Below, piece by piece: positions 1 through 5,279 of a DNA stretch of 5,279 nt. The DNA is taken from positions 1-5,279 of the forward strand of contig JAUWKW010000125.1 of assembly GCA_030614035.1 (NCBI GenBank), in the 5' to 3' direction. This DNA comes from Chromatiales bacterium (GTDB taxonomy: Bacteria > Pseudomonadota > Gammaproteobacteria > Steroidobacterales > GCA-2729495). Every line of letters starts with the position of its first letter. The stretch's first letter is position 1. The notes below the pieces were generated by a model that saw only the letters and a list, made by a program, of their open reading frames with translations, was not told the origin of the DNA and ran no database searches. A program made the position numbers and the translations under genes.

Positions 1-138
1 GAGCAGGTCAAATACCTGCAGGAAGTCGCGGTCGATGAAATGTCCCGGCAGCGCAACCGGCTCACGGTCTATCGGGCACAGGCGAATTTCGCGCTGGCCT
101 CGATTTACGACCGTGCCGCGACGGTGACCGGCCAGTAG
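1..138 (+). CDS. C-terminal end of a helical, probably TPR-containing protein (5' truncated)
   Basis: Frame 1 is open from the window edge to a TAG stop at 136-138 and gives 45 residues, beginning EQVKYLQEVA and ending RAATVTGQ. The segment is predicted to be all helix. The stretch RAQANFALASIYDRA has the small/large residue spacing of a TPR helix A (A-x-F-A-L-A-x-I-Y). No domain can be named from so short a piece. It ends 19 bp before the next gene, on the same strand, so it is probably in the same operon. Inference: clusters of this type usually carry several TPR proteins upstream of the motor genes, so this is likely another periplasmic TPR protein (a GltC-like role is possible but not shown). 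That it is a real gene end is fairly certain; its identity is weak. Confidence 0.72.
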   Translation, partial: EQVKYLQEVAVDEMSRQRNRLTVYRAQANFALASIYDRAATVTGQ

Positions 139-157
139 GCCGGCCGGATCTTGCGGC

Positions 158-2962
158 ATGAATCCCCTGGTAATCATCAATCTGACCTTGCTCGGCTGGT
201 TGTGGCCGTTCCCTGGCGGCGATGCCGAAAAGGACAAGACCATCGGCAGCCTCGACGGCACCGAGGTCGAAATCCACGTCGGCGAACTCGGCGATTCTTC
301 CGGCGGCAAGGCCATGCAGCAGTATCGTAATTTCCTGGAGTTGCCCGGTGGCGACCCCGTGCTGCGCGCAGAGGCCATGCGACGATTAGCGGATCTGAAC
401 CTGGAGGCCGGCGAGTACAAACAACTGGAAGCTGACTCGGAGTTTTCTGATCGCCAGTTTTACCTCGATGCTATCAAACTGTACTTGGCGCTAATTGATT
501 CCTATCCCAATTACCAGAATACCGATCTGGTGCTGTATCAACTTGCCCGGGCGTACGACAGCACCGGTCAACAGGACCGTGCGCTGGAAACGCTCAACCG
601 GATGGTCCGCGATTTCCCGGACAGCGCATATGCCGACGAAGCGCAATTCCGGCGCGGCGAGATTTTCTTCATGCAGAAAAAGTATCAGAGTGCGGAGCAA
701 GCTTATGCCGCGTTGATCGCATCTGACTCGCAGTCTGGTTTCAATGAACAGGGCCTTTACAAGTACGCCTGGTCGTTATTCAAACAGGCTGACTACAATC
801 ACGGCGCCGAAGCGTTCCTGCAACTGCTGGATCAACGGCTGGCGGCTGGAAATGCCGAAGAACTCGACCAGAAGCTGCAAAAGATGACGCGGCCAGAGAA
901 AGAACTAATCGAGGATACGTTGCGTGTACTGAGTCTGACGTTTTCCTACATTGACGGCGCCGACTCGATTAACAAATACATGGAGAATCGAAGCGACCAA
1001 TATTACGCCTACCTGTTGTATACCAATTTGGGAACGTTATACCTGGCCAAGGAGCGTTACCTGGACTCGGCGGCCACATACAAAGGTTTTGTCGAACAGC
1101 AACCCAACCACGCCCAGTCACCGCTGCTATTCGCCGAGGCAATCGAGGCCTACCGGATAGGCCGGTTTCCGACCCTTGTGCTCGAAGCCAAGCGTGACTA
1201 CGTCGCGGCCTATGGACTGGACAGCCCGTACTGGGCCCACCATGACCCGGCAACACGTCCCAAAGTCATCGACGCGTTGAAAACGAACCTCGGTGACCTT
1301 GCCCAATACGACCACGCGCTGGCGCAGGAAAGTGGCGATCGCGCCGACTATGAACGCGCTGCCGGTTGGTACCGGCGGTATCTCGAATACTTTCCAGAGG
1401 ATCCCGACTCGGCGCAGCGTAGTTTTCTGTTGGGTGAGATCCTGACCGAGTCAGGTAATTTGGCCGAAGCGACCAGGTTTTACCTGCGCGCTGCTTACCG
1501 GTACCCGGAATACGACCAGGCAGCGGAAGCCGCTTATGCCGGCCTGCTGGCGTCTTCGTCGCACCTGGATGCCCTGTCGGGGAGTCAGAAAGAAACCTGG
1601 GAGACGGCCCATCTCGAGATGGCGTTTCGGTTTGTAAAAACTTTTCCCGAACACGAGCAGGCTGCTGCGGTCACGACCAACGTTGCCGAAGAACTGTTTG
1701 CCGCGGGACGTCTCGTCGAAGCCGCGGCCATCGGTGGTCTGGTCGTGACGATGCAACCACCGGCAACGCCTGAACTTGAACGCGTTGCATGGACCGTGAT
1801 CGCCCACGCCAATTTTGATCTGCAGAACTATGCCGAGGCAGAACGAGCCTACGTCCGCTTGCGCGGTCTGCCGGTCGAAAACCAGAAAGCCAGGCAGGAG
1901 ATCGAAGAACGCATTGGTGCTTCAGTCTACAAGCAGGCCGAAGCGCAGCAAGCCAGCGGCAATACTGAAGCGGCGCTGGCAGGCTTTCTGCGGGTCGCTC
2001 AGGCGGCCCCCAAGTCCTCGGTCAGATCCAACGCTACCTATGATGCAGCCGCTTTGCTGATGAGTAGCGCTCAATACGACGGCGCGATTCGAGTACTCGA
2101 AGGTTTTCGCATCAGCTTTCCCGAACACGAATTCAGCGATGACGTCACACAAAAACTGGCTGTTGCGTACCTTGAATCGGGGCAGAGCGACAAGGCTGCG
2201 GCTGAATTCGAGCAGATTGCGACACTGGACATGGACGCATCGGTGCTACGCGAGGCGCAATGGCGGGCCGCCGAACTATACGAGCAGGCAGGCAATACCG
2301 CAAAAGCCGGTCGTGCCTACGCAAAGTTTATTGAGCAGTTTCCCTATCCGATCGACGAGTCGATTGAAGCCAGGCAGAAACTGGCTGATCTGTCGCGGGC
2401 CAATGGCGATTACAAAGCACGCCGGCAATGGTTGCAGAGCATCATTGCTGCCGACGCCTCGGCAGGCGCACAACGCACCAATAGGAGCCGTTATCTTGCT
2501 GCCGCGGCATCGCTGGAGATGGCTGAACCCCTGCGCGATGCGTTTGTGGCCGCCAAGCTGACGGTGCCGTTGCCACAGAGCCTGAAACTCAAAAAGAGTC
2601 GCATGGAGATTGCACTCGCTGCGTACAACAAGGCCGCTGCTTACGCAGTTTCCGATGTGACAACGGCCGCGACCTACGAAATTGCCCAGCTTTATTACGG
2701 CCTCAGCCAGGACTTGCTGGCGTCCGAGCGACCTGGAGATCTCGACCCCGATGCGCTCGAACAGTACGAAATCTTGCTGGAGGAACAGGCCTTTCCGATT
2801 GAAGAGAGGGCGATCGAACTGTTTGAGGCGAACGCGGCCAGGGTATCGGAGGGTATCTACGACGAATGGATCAGGAAAAGCTTCGGTCAGCTGGCCCTGC
2901 TAATGCCGGCCCGCTACGCGAAACCTGAGAGACGGGAGAGCTACGTTGCGCGCCTGGATTAA
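158..2962 (+). CDS. Large periplasmic tetratricopeptide-repeat protein (934 aa), GltD-like by context
   Basis: This is probably a periplasmic scaffold linking an inner-membrane motor to outer-membrane partners. ATG at 158 is the only usual start codon after the upstream in-frame stop (TGA 125-127); the ribosome-binding site is poor. Residues 3-18 are hydrophobic (LVIINLTLLGWLWPF) and look like a short export signal, but they lack the usual N-terminal Lys/Arg and a clear cleavage site. TPR-like helix pairs run through most of the protein, clearest at about 101-154, 158-190, 197-226, 283-317, 398-450, 585-655, 660-690 and 697-729. Several carry the typical A-x-x-x-Y-x-x-F/L-I-x-x-F-P ends (VRDFP, FIEQFP). 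Residues about 814-925 form a different C-terminal module (IEERAIELFEANAARV, YDEWIRKSFGQLALLMPARY). The gene overlaps the lipoprotein gene by 17 bp. The GltD comparison rests on size, repeats and position. The TPR assignment is secure; the export route and role are inferred. Confidence 0.9.
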   Translation: MNPLVIINLTLLGWLWPFPGGDAEKDKTIGSLDGTEVEIHVGELGDSSGGKAMQQYRNFLELPGGDPVLRAEAMRRLADLNLEAGEYKQLEADSEFSDRQFYLDAIKLYLALIDSYPNYQNTDLVLYQLARAYDSTGQQDRALETLNRMVRDFPDSAYADEAQFRRGEIFFMQKKYQSAEQAYAALIASDSQSGFNEQGLYKYAWSLFKQADYNHGAEAFLQLLDQRLAAGNAEELDQKLQKMTRPEKELIEDTLRVLSLTFSYIDGADSINKYMENRSDQYYAYLLYTNLGTLYLAKERYLDSAATYKGFVEQQPNHAQSPLLFAEAIEAYRIGRFPTLVLEAKRDYVAAYGLDSPYWAHHDPATRPKVIDALKTNLGDLAQYDHALAQESGDRADYERAAGWYRRYLEYFPEDPDSAQRSFLLGEILTESGNLAEATRFYLRAAYRYPEYDQAAEAAYAGLLASSSHLDALSGSQKETWETAHLEMAFRFVKTFPEHEQAAAVTTNVAEELFAAGRLVEAAAIGGLVVTMQPPATPELERVAWTVIAHANFDLQNYAEAERAYVRLRGLPVENQKARQEIEERIGASVYKQAEAQQASGNTEAALAGFLRVAQAAPKSSVRSNATYDAAALLMSSAQYDGAIRVLEGFRISFPEHEFSDDVTQKLAVAYLESGQSDKAAAEFEQIATLDMDASVLREAQWRAAELYEQAGNTAKAGRAYAKFIEQFPYPIDESIEARQKLADLSRANGDYKARRQWLQSIIAADASAGAQRTNRSRYLAAAASLEMAEPLRDAFVAAKLTVPLPQSLKLKKSRMEIALAAYNKAAAYAVSDVTTAATYEIAQLYYGLSQDLLASERPGDLDPDALEQYEILLEEQAFPIEERAIELFEANAARVSEGIYDEWIRKSFGQLALLMPARYAKPERRESYVARLD
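2934..2940 (+). promoter_or_regulatory. Ribosome-binding site supporting the TTG start at 2946
   Basis: GGGAGAG lies 5 nt before TTG 2946, inside the 3' end of the preceding gene. It supports TTG as the true start. The next in-frame ATG (3012) would remove the whole signal sequence and the lipobox Cys. Confidence 0.6.
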
Positions 2963-3560
2963 ACGCGGGATCGTTCTCGGAGCGGCCGTATGCGTCGTTG
3001 CCTGTGGCGCGATGGGTCCGAAGCGCAGCGCCGGAACAGTGGGCACAACCTCCGGCGCGCCCGGACGCGTGATCGCTCAGTACGAACACGCGTTGGTCGC
3101 AATGCAGGATGGCAATGACGACCGCGCTACCCAGCGCCTGGAAGTTTTCATCGGGCAGTACCCACAGTACGCCGGTCCGTATGTGAATCTCGGCATTGTC
3201 TATGCGCGCAATGATCGTACCGAAGAGGCTGAGCAGATGTTTCAACGCGCGATTGAGGTCAACCCCGGATATGCCGCCGCATACAACGAACTCGGCATCC
3301 TGCATCGTCAGGACGGTCGCTTCGAGGAAGCAGTATCGGCTTACCGCCGGGCCATCAAGGCTGACTCCAAGTACACACTGGCTTACCTCAATCTAGGCGT
3401 CCTGTATGACCTCTATCAGCGCCAACCGCAGCAGGCGCTGGAGTACTACGAAAGATTCGTTGCCTTGGAACAGGACGAGCAGGTCGAACGCTGGATCGTC
3501 GAATTGCAGCGCCGAATCGCAGCTGGCCAACGGTCCGCTAGCGCGGGGGCAGTCGAATGA
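2946..3560 (+). CDS. TPR outer-membrane lipoprotein (204 aa), GltE-like by context
   Basis: This is a predicted lipoprotein that would present a TPR protein-binding surface in the periplasm. The N-terminus has basic residues (R2, K6, R7), a hydrophobic core and the lipobox V17-V18-A19-C20, so C20 would be lipidated and become the mature N-terminus. Residue +2 is Gly, not Asp, which favours Lol transport to the outer membrane. A Gly/Ser/Thr-rich linker (about 21-40) leads to TPR units at about 42-75 (divergent), 76-109, 110-143 and 144-178. The middle two are textbook repeats (YVNLGIVYARNDRTEEAEQMF; AYNELGILHRQDGRFEEAVSAY). A C-terminal helix (VERWIVELQRRI) caps the superhelix. TTG is chosen as start because it has a Shine-Dalgarno sequence and keeps the signal peptide. 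It overlaps the upstream gene by 17 bp and the downstream gene by ATGA, so translation is probably coupled. Lipoprotein and TPR calls are strong; the GltE/AglT comparison is by context. Confidence 0.9.
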   Translation: MRAWIKRGIVLGAAVCVVACGAMGPKRSAGTVGTTSGAPGRVIAQYEHALVAMQDGNDDRATQRLEVFIGQYPQYAGPYVNLGIVYARNDRTEEAEQMFQRAIEVNPGYAAAYNELGILHRQDGRFEEAVSAYRRAIKADSKYTLAYLNLGVLYDLYQRQPQQALEYYERFVALEQDEQVERWIVELQRRIAAGQRSASAGAVE

Positions 3561-3910
3561 TCCGTAATGCCCTTTTGACAGCACCATTACTTGCGCTGGC
3601 GATTGCGTTTTCTCCCAGTAGCGCGTGTGCGCAGGACGCGAGCGCAGAAACTGCCGCGCCGGAATCGCCGCGGCCGCGTCAAGTGGATAGCCTGAAACTG
3701 GATGCCACAGCTATTACCGGCAACCGGGAATTGCCGAAGGTGATGCACATCGTGCCGTGGAAGGATTCGGACTTCGGGGATCTGACCGGTAGACCGGTCA
3801 ATAGCCTGCTGGATGAGGTCCTTTCGCCGGTAGACCGTGACGTGTTTCTACGACAGATGAAGTATTTCGAGCAATTGTATGGGTCCGCGGAGACACCGCC
3901 AGCTGAATAA
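3557..3910 (+). CDS. Small secreted protein of unknown function (117 aa)
   Basis: The protein has a Sec signal peptide: R3 at the N-terminus, a hydrophobic core at about 5-18, and an A-C-A site predicting cleavage after A25 (ACA|QD). C24 is unlikely to be a lipobox Cys because Ser occupies the -3 position. An Ala/Pro/Glu-rich linker (26-42) precedes a compact region whose most striking part is ITGNRELPKVMHIVPWK (53-69). A second likely conserved block is LLDEVLSPVDRDVFLRQMKYFEQL without its ends (about 86-105). The mature protein is only about 90 residues and has no membrane span or recognisable enzyme motif. Its start overlaps the lipoprotein stop as ATGA, so it is translated with the TPR genes just before the motor genes. 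From memory, small proteins with a GNRELPK...PWK signature occur beside TolQ/ExbD genes in other gammaproteobacteria; this was not checked. Inference: an accessory periplasmic part of the same complex. Confidence 0.85.
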   Translation: MIRNALLTAPLLALAIAFSPSSACAQDASAETAAPESPRPRQVDSLKLDATAITGNRELPKVMHIVPWKDSDFGDLTGRPVNSLLDEVLSPVDRDVFLRQMKYFEQLYGSAETPPAE

Positions 3911-3916
3911 CAGGGC

Positions 3917-3946
3917 GCCGGACGGCTTGAGCCGATCCGGCATTTT
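3917..3946 (+). terminator. GC-rich hairpin plus short T run between the TPR genes and the motor genes
   Basis: The left arm GCCGGACGGC (3917-3926) pairs with GCCG (3931-3934) and TCCGGC (3936-3941), leaving A3935 as a single bulge and TTGA as the loop. That is ten base pairs, nearly all G-C, followed by ATTTTA (four T at 3943-3946). The T run is short for a full intrinsic terminator. Since the downstream gene is on the same strand 27 nt beyond the stem, a leaky terminator, attenuator or mRNA-stabilising processing hairpin is more likely than a complete stop. The hairpin is seen directly; the termination role is inferred. Confidence 0.45.
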
Positions 3947-3950
3947 ACGC

Positions 3951-3957
3951 AAGGAGG
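3951..3957 (+). promoter_or_regulatory. Perfect Shine-Dalgarno sequence for the TolQ-like gene
   Basis: AAGGAGG lies 10 nt before ATG 3968 and is the strongest ribosome-binding site in the window. It fixes the start of the TolQ-like gene and suggests a higher translation rate than for the overlapping genes on either side. Confidence 0.85.
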
Positions 3958-3967
3958 CCGGAAAGCC

Positions 3968-4618
3968 ATGGGTATTTATTCGAGCATTGTGAGCTTTTTT
4001 CAGGACGGGGGCTTATTCATGTACCCGATCGTTGCCATTTTCGCGCTGGGGGTGGCGATTGCGATCGAGCGGTACGTGTATCTGACAACCGCCAGCGTGA
4101 CGAACAAAGCTCTTTGGAAAAAGGTGACCCCGTTTTTAAAGACGGGTAAGTTCAAGGAAGCAGTGGCGATGACGTCGAAGTCGAAGGCCGCTATCGCCAC
4201 CATTCTTTCCTATGGCCTGCATCGCGTCAGAACGGCCCAACGTCGTGACGACATCGAAAAGGCCATGGAAGAAAGCCTGATGGAGGTTATGCCGAACCTG
4301 GAGAAGCGTACCCACTACCTGGCAACGTTCGCCAATATTGCAACGCTGCTCGGTCTGCTGGGCACCATCATCGGCCTGATTCGTGCTTTCACCGCAGTCT
4401 CGGCCGCCAATCCGGCTGAGAAAGCCGACCTGCTTTCCGCAAGCATCTCGGTAGCGATGAACACAACCGCGTTCGGGTTGATGGCTGCGATCCCATTACT
4501 GCTGATTCACACGGTGCTACAGACCAAAACGACCGAAGTTGTCGATAGCCTGGAAATGGCCTCGGTGAAGTTCCTGAACACGGTGATGGAGCACTCGTCC
4601 GGGAAGAAACCCGCGTGA
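3968..4618 (+). CDS. MotA/TolQ/ExbB-family proton-channel subunit (216 aa), AglR-like
   Basis: This is the inner-membrane channel subunit of an ion-driven motor; family members form pentamers around a TolR/ExbD dimer. Three membrane segments are visible: about 15-39, 117-141 and 157-184, with a cytoplasmic loop at about 42-115 between the first two. The family signature is clear in TM2 (LLGLLGTIIGLIRAF) and TM3 (SVAMNTTAFGLMAAIPLLL). T133 and T167 match the pore threonines T148 and T181 of E. coli ExbB. V162 occupies the position of ExbB Glu176, so that pore acid is absent. The length is typical of this family. ATG 3968 is supported by AAGGAGG. The stop overlaps the next gene's GTG as GTGA, giving tight coupling to the first ExbD gene. 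AglR is proposed over TolQ or ExbB because of the two following ExbD genes and the upstream TPR genes; no tolA, tolB, pal or tonB gene is visible. The family is certain and the subtype probable. Confidence 0.95.
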   Translation: MGIYSSIVSFFQDGGLFMYPIVAIFALGVAIAIERYVYLTTASVTNKALWKKVTPFLKTGKFKEAVAMTSKSKAAIATILSYGLHRVRTAQRRDDIEKAMEESLMEVMPNLEKRTHYLATFANIATLLGLLGTIIGLIRAFTAVSAANPAEKADLLSASISVAMNTTAFGLMAAIPLLLIHTVLQTKTTEVVDSLEMASVKFLNTVMEHSSGKKPA

Positions 4619-5121
4619 AGCATCGCCGGCGCCGACATCGCTCCCGCCAGGCGGCGGAGATGAACATCACCTCGTTCATGAACTTGATGGTGATCCTGGT
4701 GCCGTTCCTGCTAATTACGGCGGTGTTCTCGCGGCTGGCGATTATGGAGTTGAACCTTCCAACCTCGGACTCGCCGGCGCTGGATGAAAAGCCACCGGAG
4801 CTGAGTCTGGAAATTATCGTACGCCGGGACGTCATATCAGTCGCTGACCGGAATGCCGGTCTCCTGACCCGGTTGCCGACAGTCGACGGGGATTACGATT
4901 ACGACGGACTTACCGAGTACTTAAAGCGGGTCAAGTCCAGATTTCCGCAAAAGCTTGACGCGGCACTGCTGCTCGAGAGTGACGTGTCCTACGATGTGCT
5001 GGTGCAGGTCATGGATGCGGTGCGGGTGTACGAAGCAGAAGTCGACGGTGACATGGTCCGGGCCGAACTGTTTCCGGAAATCGCGATCGGCGACGCGCCG
5101 CGGCGTGCGAGAGGCGGTTAA
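4615..5121 (+). CDS. ExbD/TolR-family motor subunit with Asn in place of the proton-carrying Asp (168 aa)
   Basis: This is an inner-membrane partner of the TolQ-like channel, with one membrane span and a periplasmic domain. The short cytoplasmic N-terminus is very basic (KHRRRRHRSR), followed by MNITSFMNLMVILVPFLLIT, in which residues about 22-40 span the membrane. Aligned with E. coli ExbD (MNVTPFIDVMLVLL), the essential Asp25 falls on N23 (codon AAC). The periplasmic part has the ExbD pattern: a short linker, a strand (LSLEIIVRRDVISV, 63-76) and a helix-strand-helix end (LKRVKSRFPQKLDAALLLES, then YDVLVQVMDAVR). GTG 4615 is chosen because it overlaps the tolQ-like stop and includes the basic tail; ATG 4660 (M16) is an alternative that would remove that tail. 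The second ExbD gene follows after 3 bp. By context this is an AglQ/AglS-type subunit; which one cannot be decided here. Confidence 0.94.
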   Translation: MKHRRRRHRSRQAAEMNITSFMNLMVILVPFLLITAVFSRLAIMELNLPTSDSPALDEKPPELSLEIIVRRDVISVADRNAGLLTRLPTVDGDYDYDGLTEYLKRVKSRFPQKLDAALLLESDVSYDVLVQVMDAVRVYEAEVDGDMVRAELFPEIAIGDAPRRARGG

Positions 5122-5124
5122 GCC

Positions 5125-5279
5125 ATGTTGTCAAGCCGCGCCAAGCGCATGGACAAGCACCATCACCGTAAGCAGGTGGTTTCGCTGCAATTGGTTTCGC
5201 TGATGGACATATTCACGATTCTCGTGTTTTTCCTGTTGATCAATTCCACCGATGTCGAAGTATTGCCGAATGCAAAAGA
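5125..5279 (+). CDS. Second ExbD/TolR-family motor subunit (3' truncated by the window end)
   Basis: Fifty-one codons are visible from ATG 5125, which has GAGAGGCGG (5109-5117) upstream as a ribosome-binding site; ATG 5149 (M9) is a less likely alternative. The cytoplasmic N-terminus is basic and contains a natural HHH cluster (12-14). It is followed by LQLVSLMDIFTILVFFLLIN (21-40), the single membrane span. D28 sits at the conserved position of ExbD Asp25/TolR Asp23, so this subunit keeps the protonatable residue that the preceding ExbD lacks. The periplasmic domain starts at about 41 and continues outside the window. The gene begins 3 bp after the first ExbD stop. The two are clearly different in sequence, so they are specialised paralogues and not a recent duplication. 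Paired TolR-like genes behind one TolQ-like gene match the AglR-AglQ-AglS arrangement. Confidence 0.92.
   Translation, partial: MLSSRAKRMDKHHHRKQVVSLQLVSLMDIFTILVFFLLINSTDVEVLPNAK

Noticed and set aside
138..145. GGCCGGCC palindrome in the gap between the first two genes
   Set aside because: An 8-bp GC palindrome is expected by chance in GC-rich DNA, and no promoter or operator context accompanies it.
2139..2561. 140-codon + strand open frame inside the large TPR gene
   Set aside because: Out-of-frame shadow rich in Arg, Pro and Trp with no domain pattern; the TPR frame is unbroken across it.
2871..3305. 144-codon reverse-strand open frame opposite the large TPR and lipoprotein genes
   Set aside because: It lies over two well-supported genes, its translation shows no recognisable domain, and nothing suggests independent expression.
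3557..3640. C24 of the small secreted protein as a lipoprotein Cys
   Set aside because: The preceding residues S-S-A do not fit a lipobox (needs Leu/Val/Ile at -3), and A-C-A|Q is a good signal peptidase I site.
4135..4141. T TTA AAG heptamer in frame within the TolQ-like gene, resembling a -1 frameshift slippery site
   Set aside because: The -1 frame meets TAA within four codons after the slip, no convincing structure follows, and the shortened product would lack TM2 and TM3. Probably chance.
4127..4147. Inverted repeat around a T run (ACCCCGT ... ACGGGT)
   Set aside because: Short bulged stem inside a coding region, with the T run in the loop and not after the stem, so it does not fit a terminator.
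4389..4835. 148-codon reverse-strand open frame over the TolQ-like/ExbD junction
   Set aside because: Arg/Ser/Cys-rich translation typical of antisense to a GC-rich gene; the + strand genes have clear family motifs.

Overview
The window looks like part of one operon from a Gram-negative bacterium, read entirely on the + strand. Moderately high GC, Sec signal peptides, a lipobox lipoprotein and TolQ/ExbD inner-membrane proteins point to a proteobacterium. The gene order suggests a gammaproteobacterium, but the sequence does not prove the lineage.

Layout: (1) positions 1-138 are the last 45 codons of a helical, probably TPR-type protein. (2) 158-2962 is a 934-residue tetratricopeptide-repeat (TPR) protein. 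(3) 2946-3560 is a 204-residue TPR lipoprotein that starts at TTG inside the previous gene. (4) 3557-3910 is a 117-residue secreted protein of unknown function, joined to the lipoprotein gene by an ATGA overlap. (5) A 57-bp gap (3911-3967) holds a GC-rich hairpin with a short T run and a perfect AAGGAGG ribosome-binding site. (6) 3968-4618 is a TolQ/ExbB/MotA-family channel subunit. (7) 4615-5121 is an ExbD/TolR subunit starting at GTG in a GTGA overlap. (8) 5125 to the window end is the start of a second ExbD/TolR subunit. There are no RNA genes, mobile elements or CRISPR arrays, and no stretch over 60 bp lacks a gene.

Together the genes describe an ion-driven motor in the inner membrane (one TolQ-like and two TolR-like subunits) coupled to periplasmic and outer-membrane TPR proteins. 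This resembles the conserved core of the Myxococcus Agl-Glt gliding machine (AglR/AglQ/AglS with GltC/D/E-type TPR proteins and GltG/GltJ). Homologous core clusters are known outside myxobacteria, where their function is largely unknown. A TonB-like GltG/AgmX protein would be expected just beyond the window.

The most interesting detail is in the motor. The first ExbD has Asn (N23) where the family's proton-carrying Asp sits, while the second keeps Asp (D28). The TolQ subunit has Val (V162) where E. coli ExbB has Glu176. This suggests a heteromeric stator with one protonatable Asp per TolR pair.
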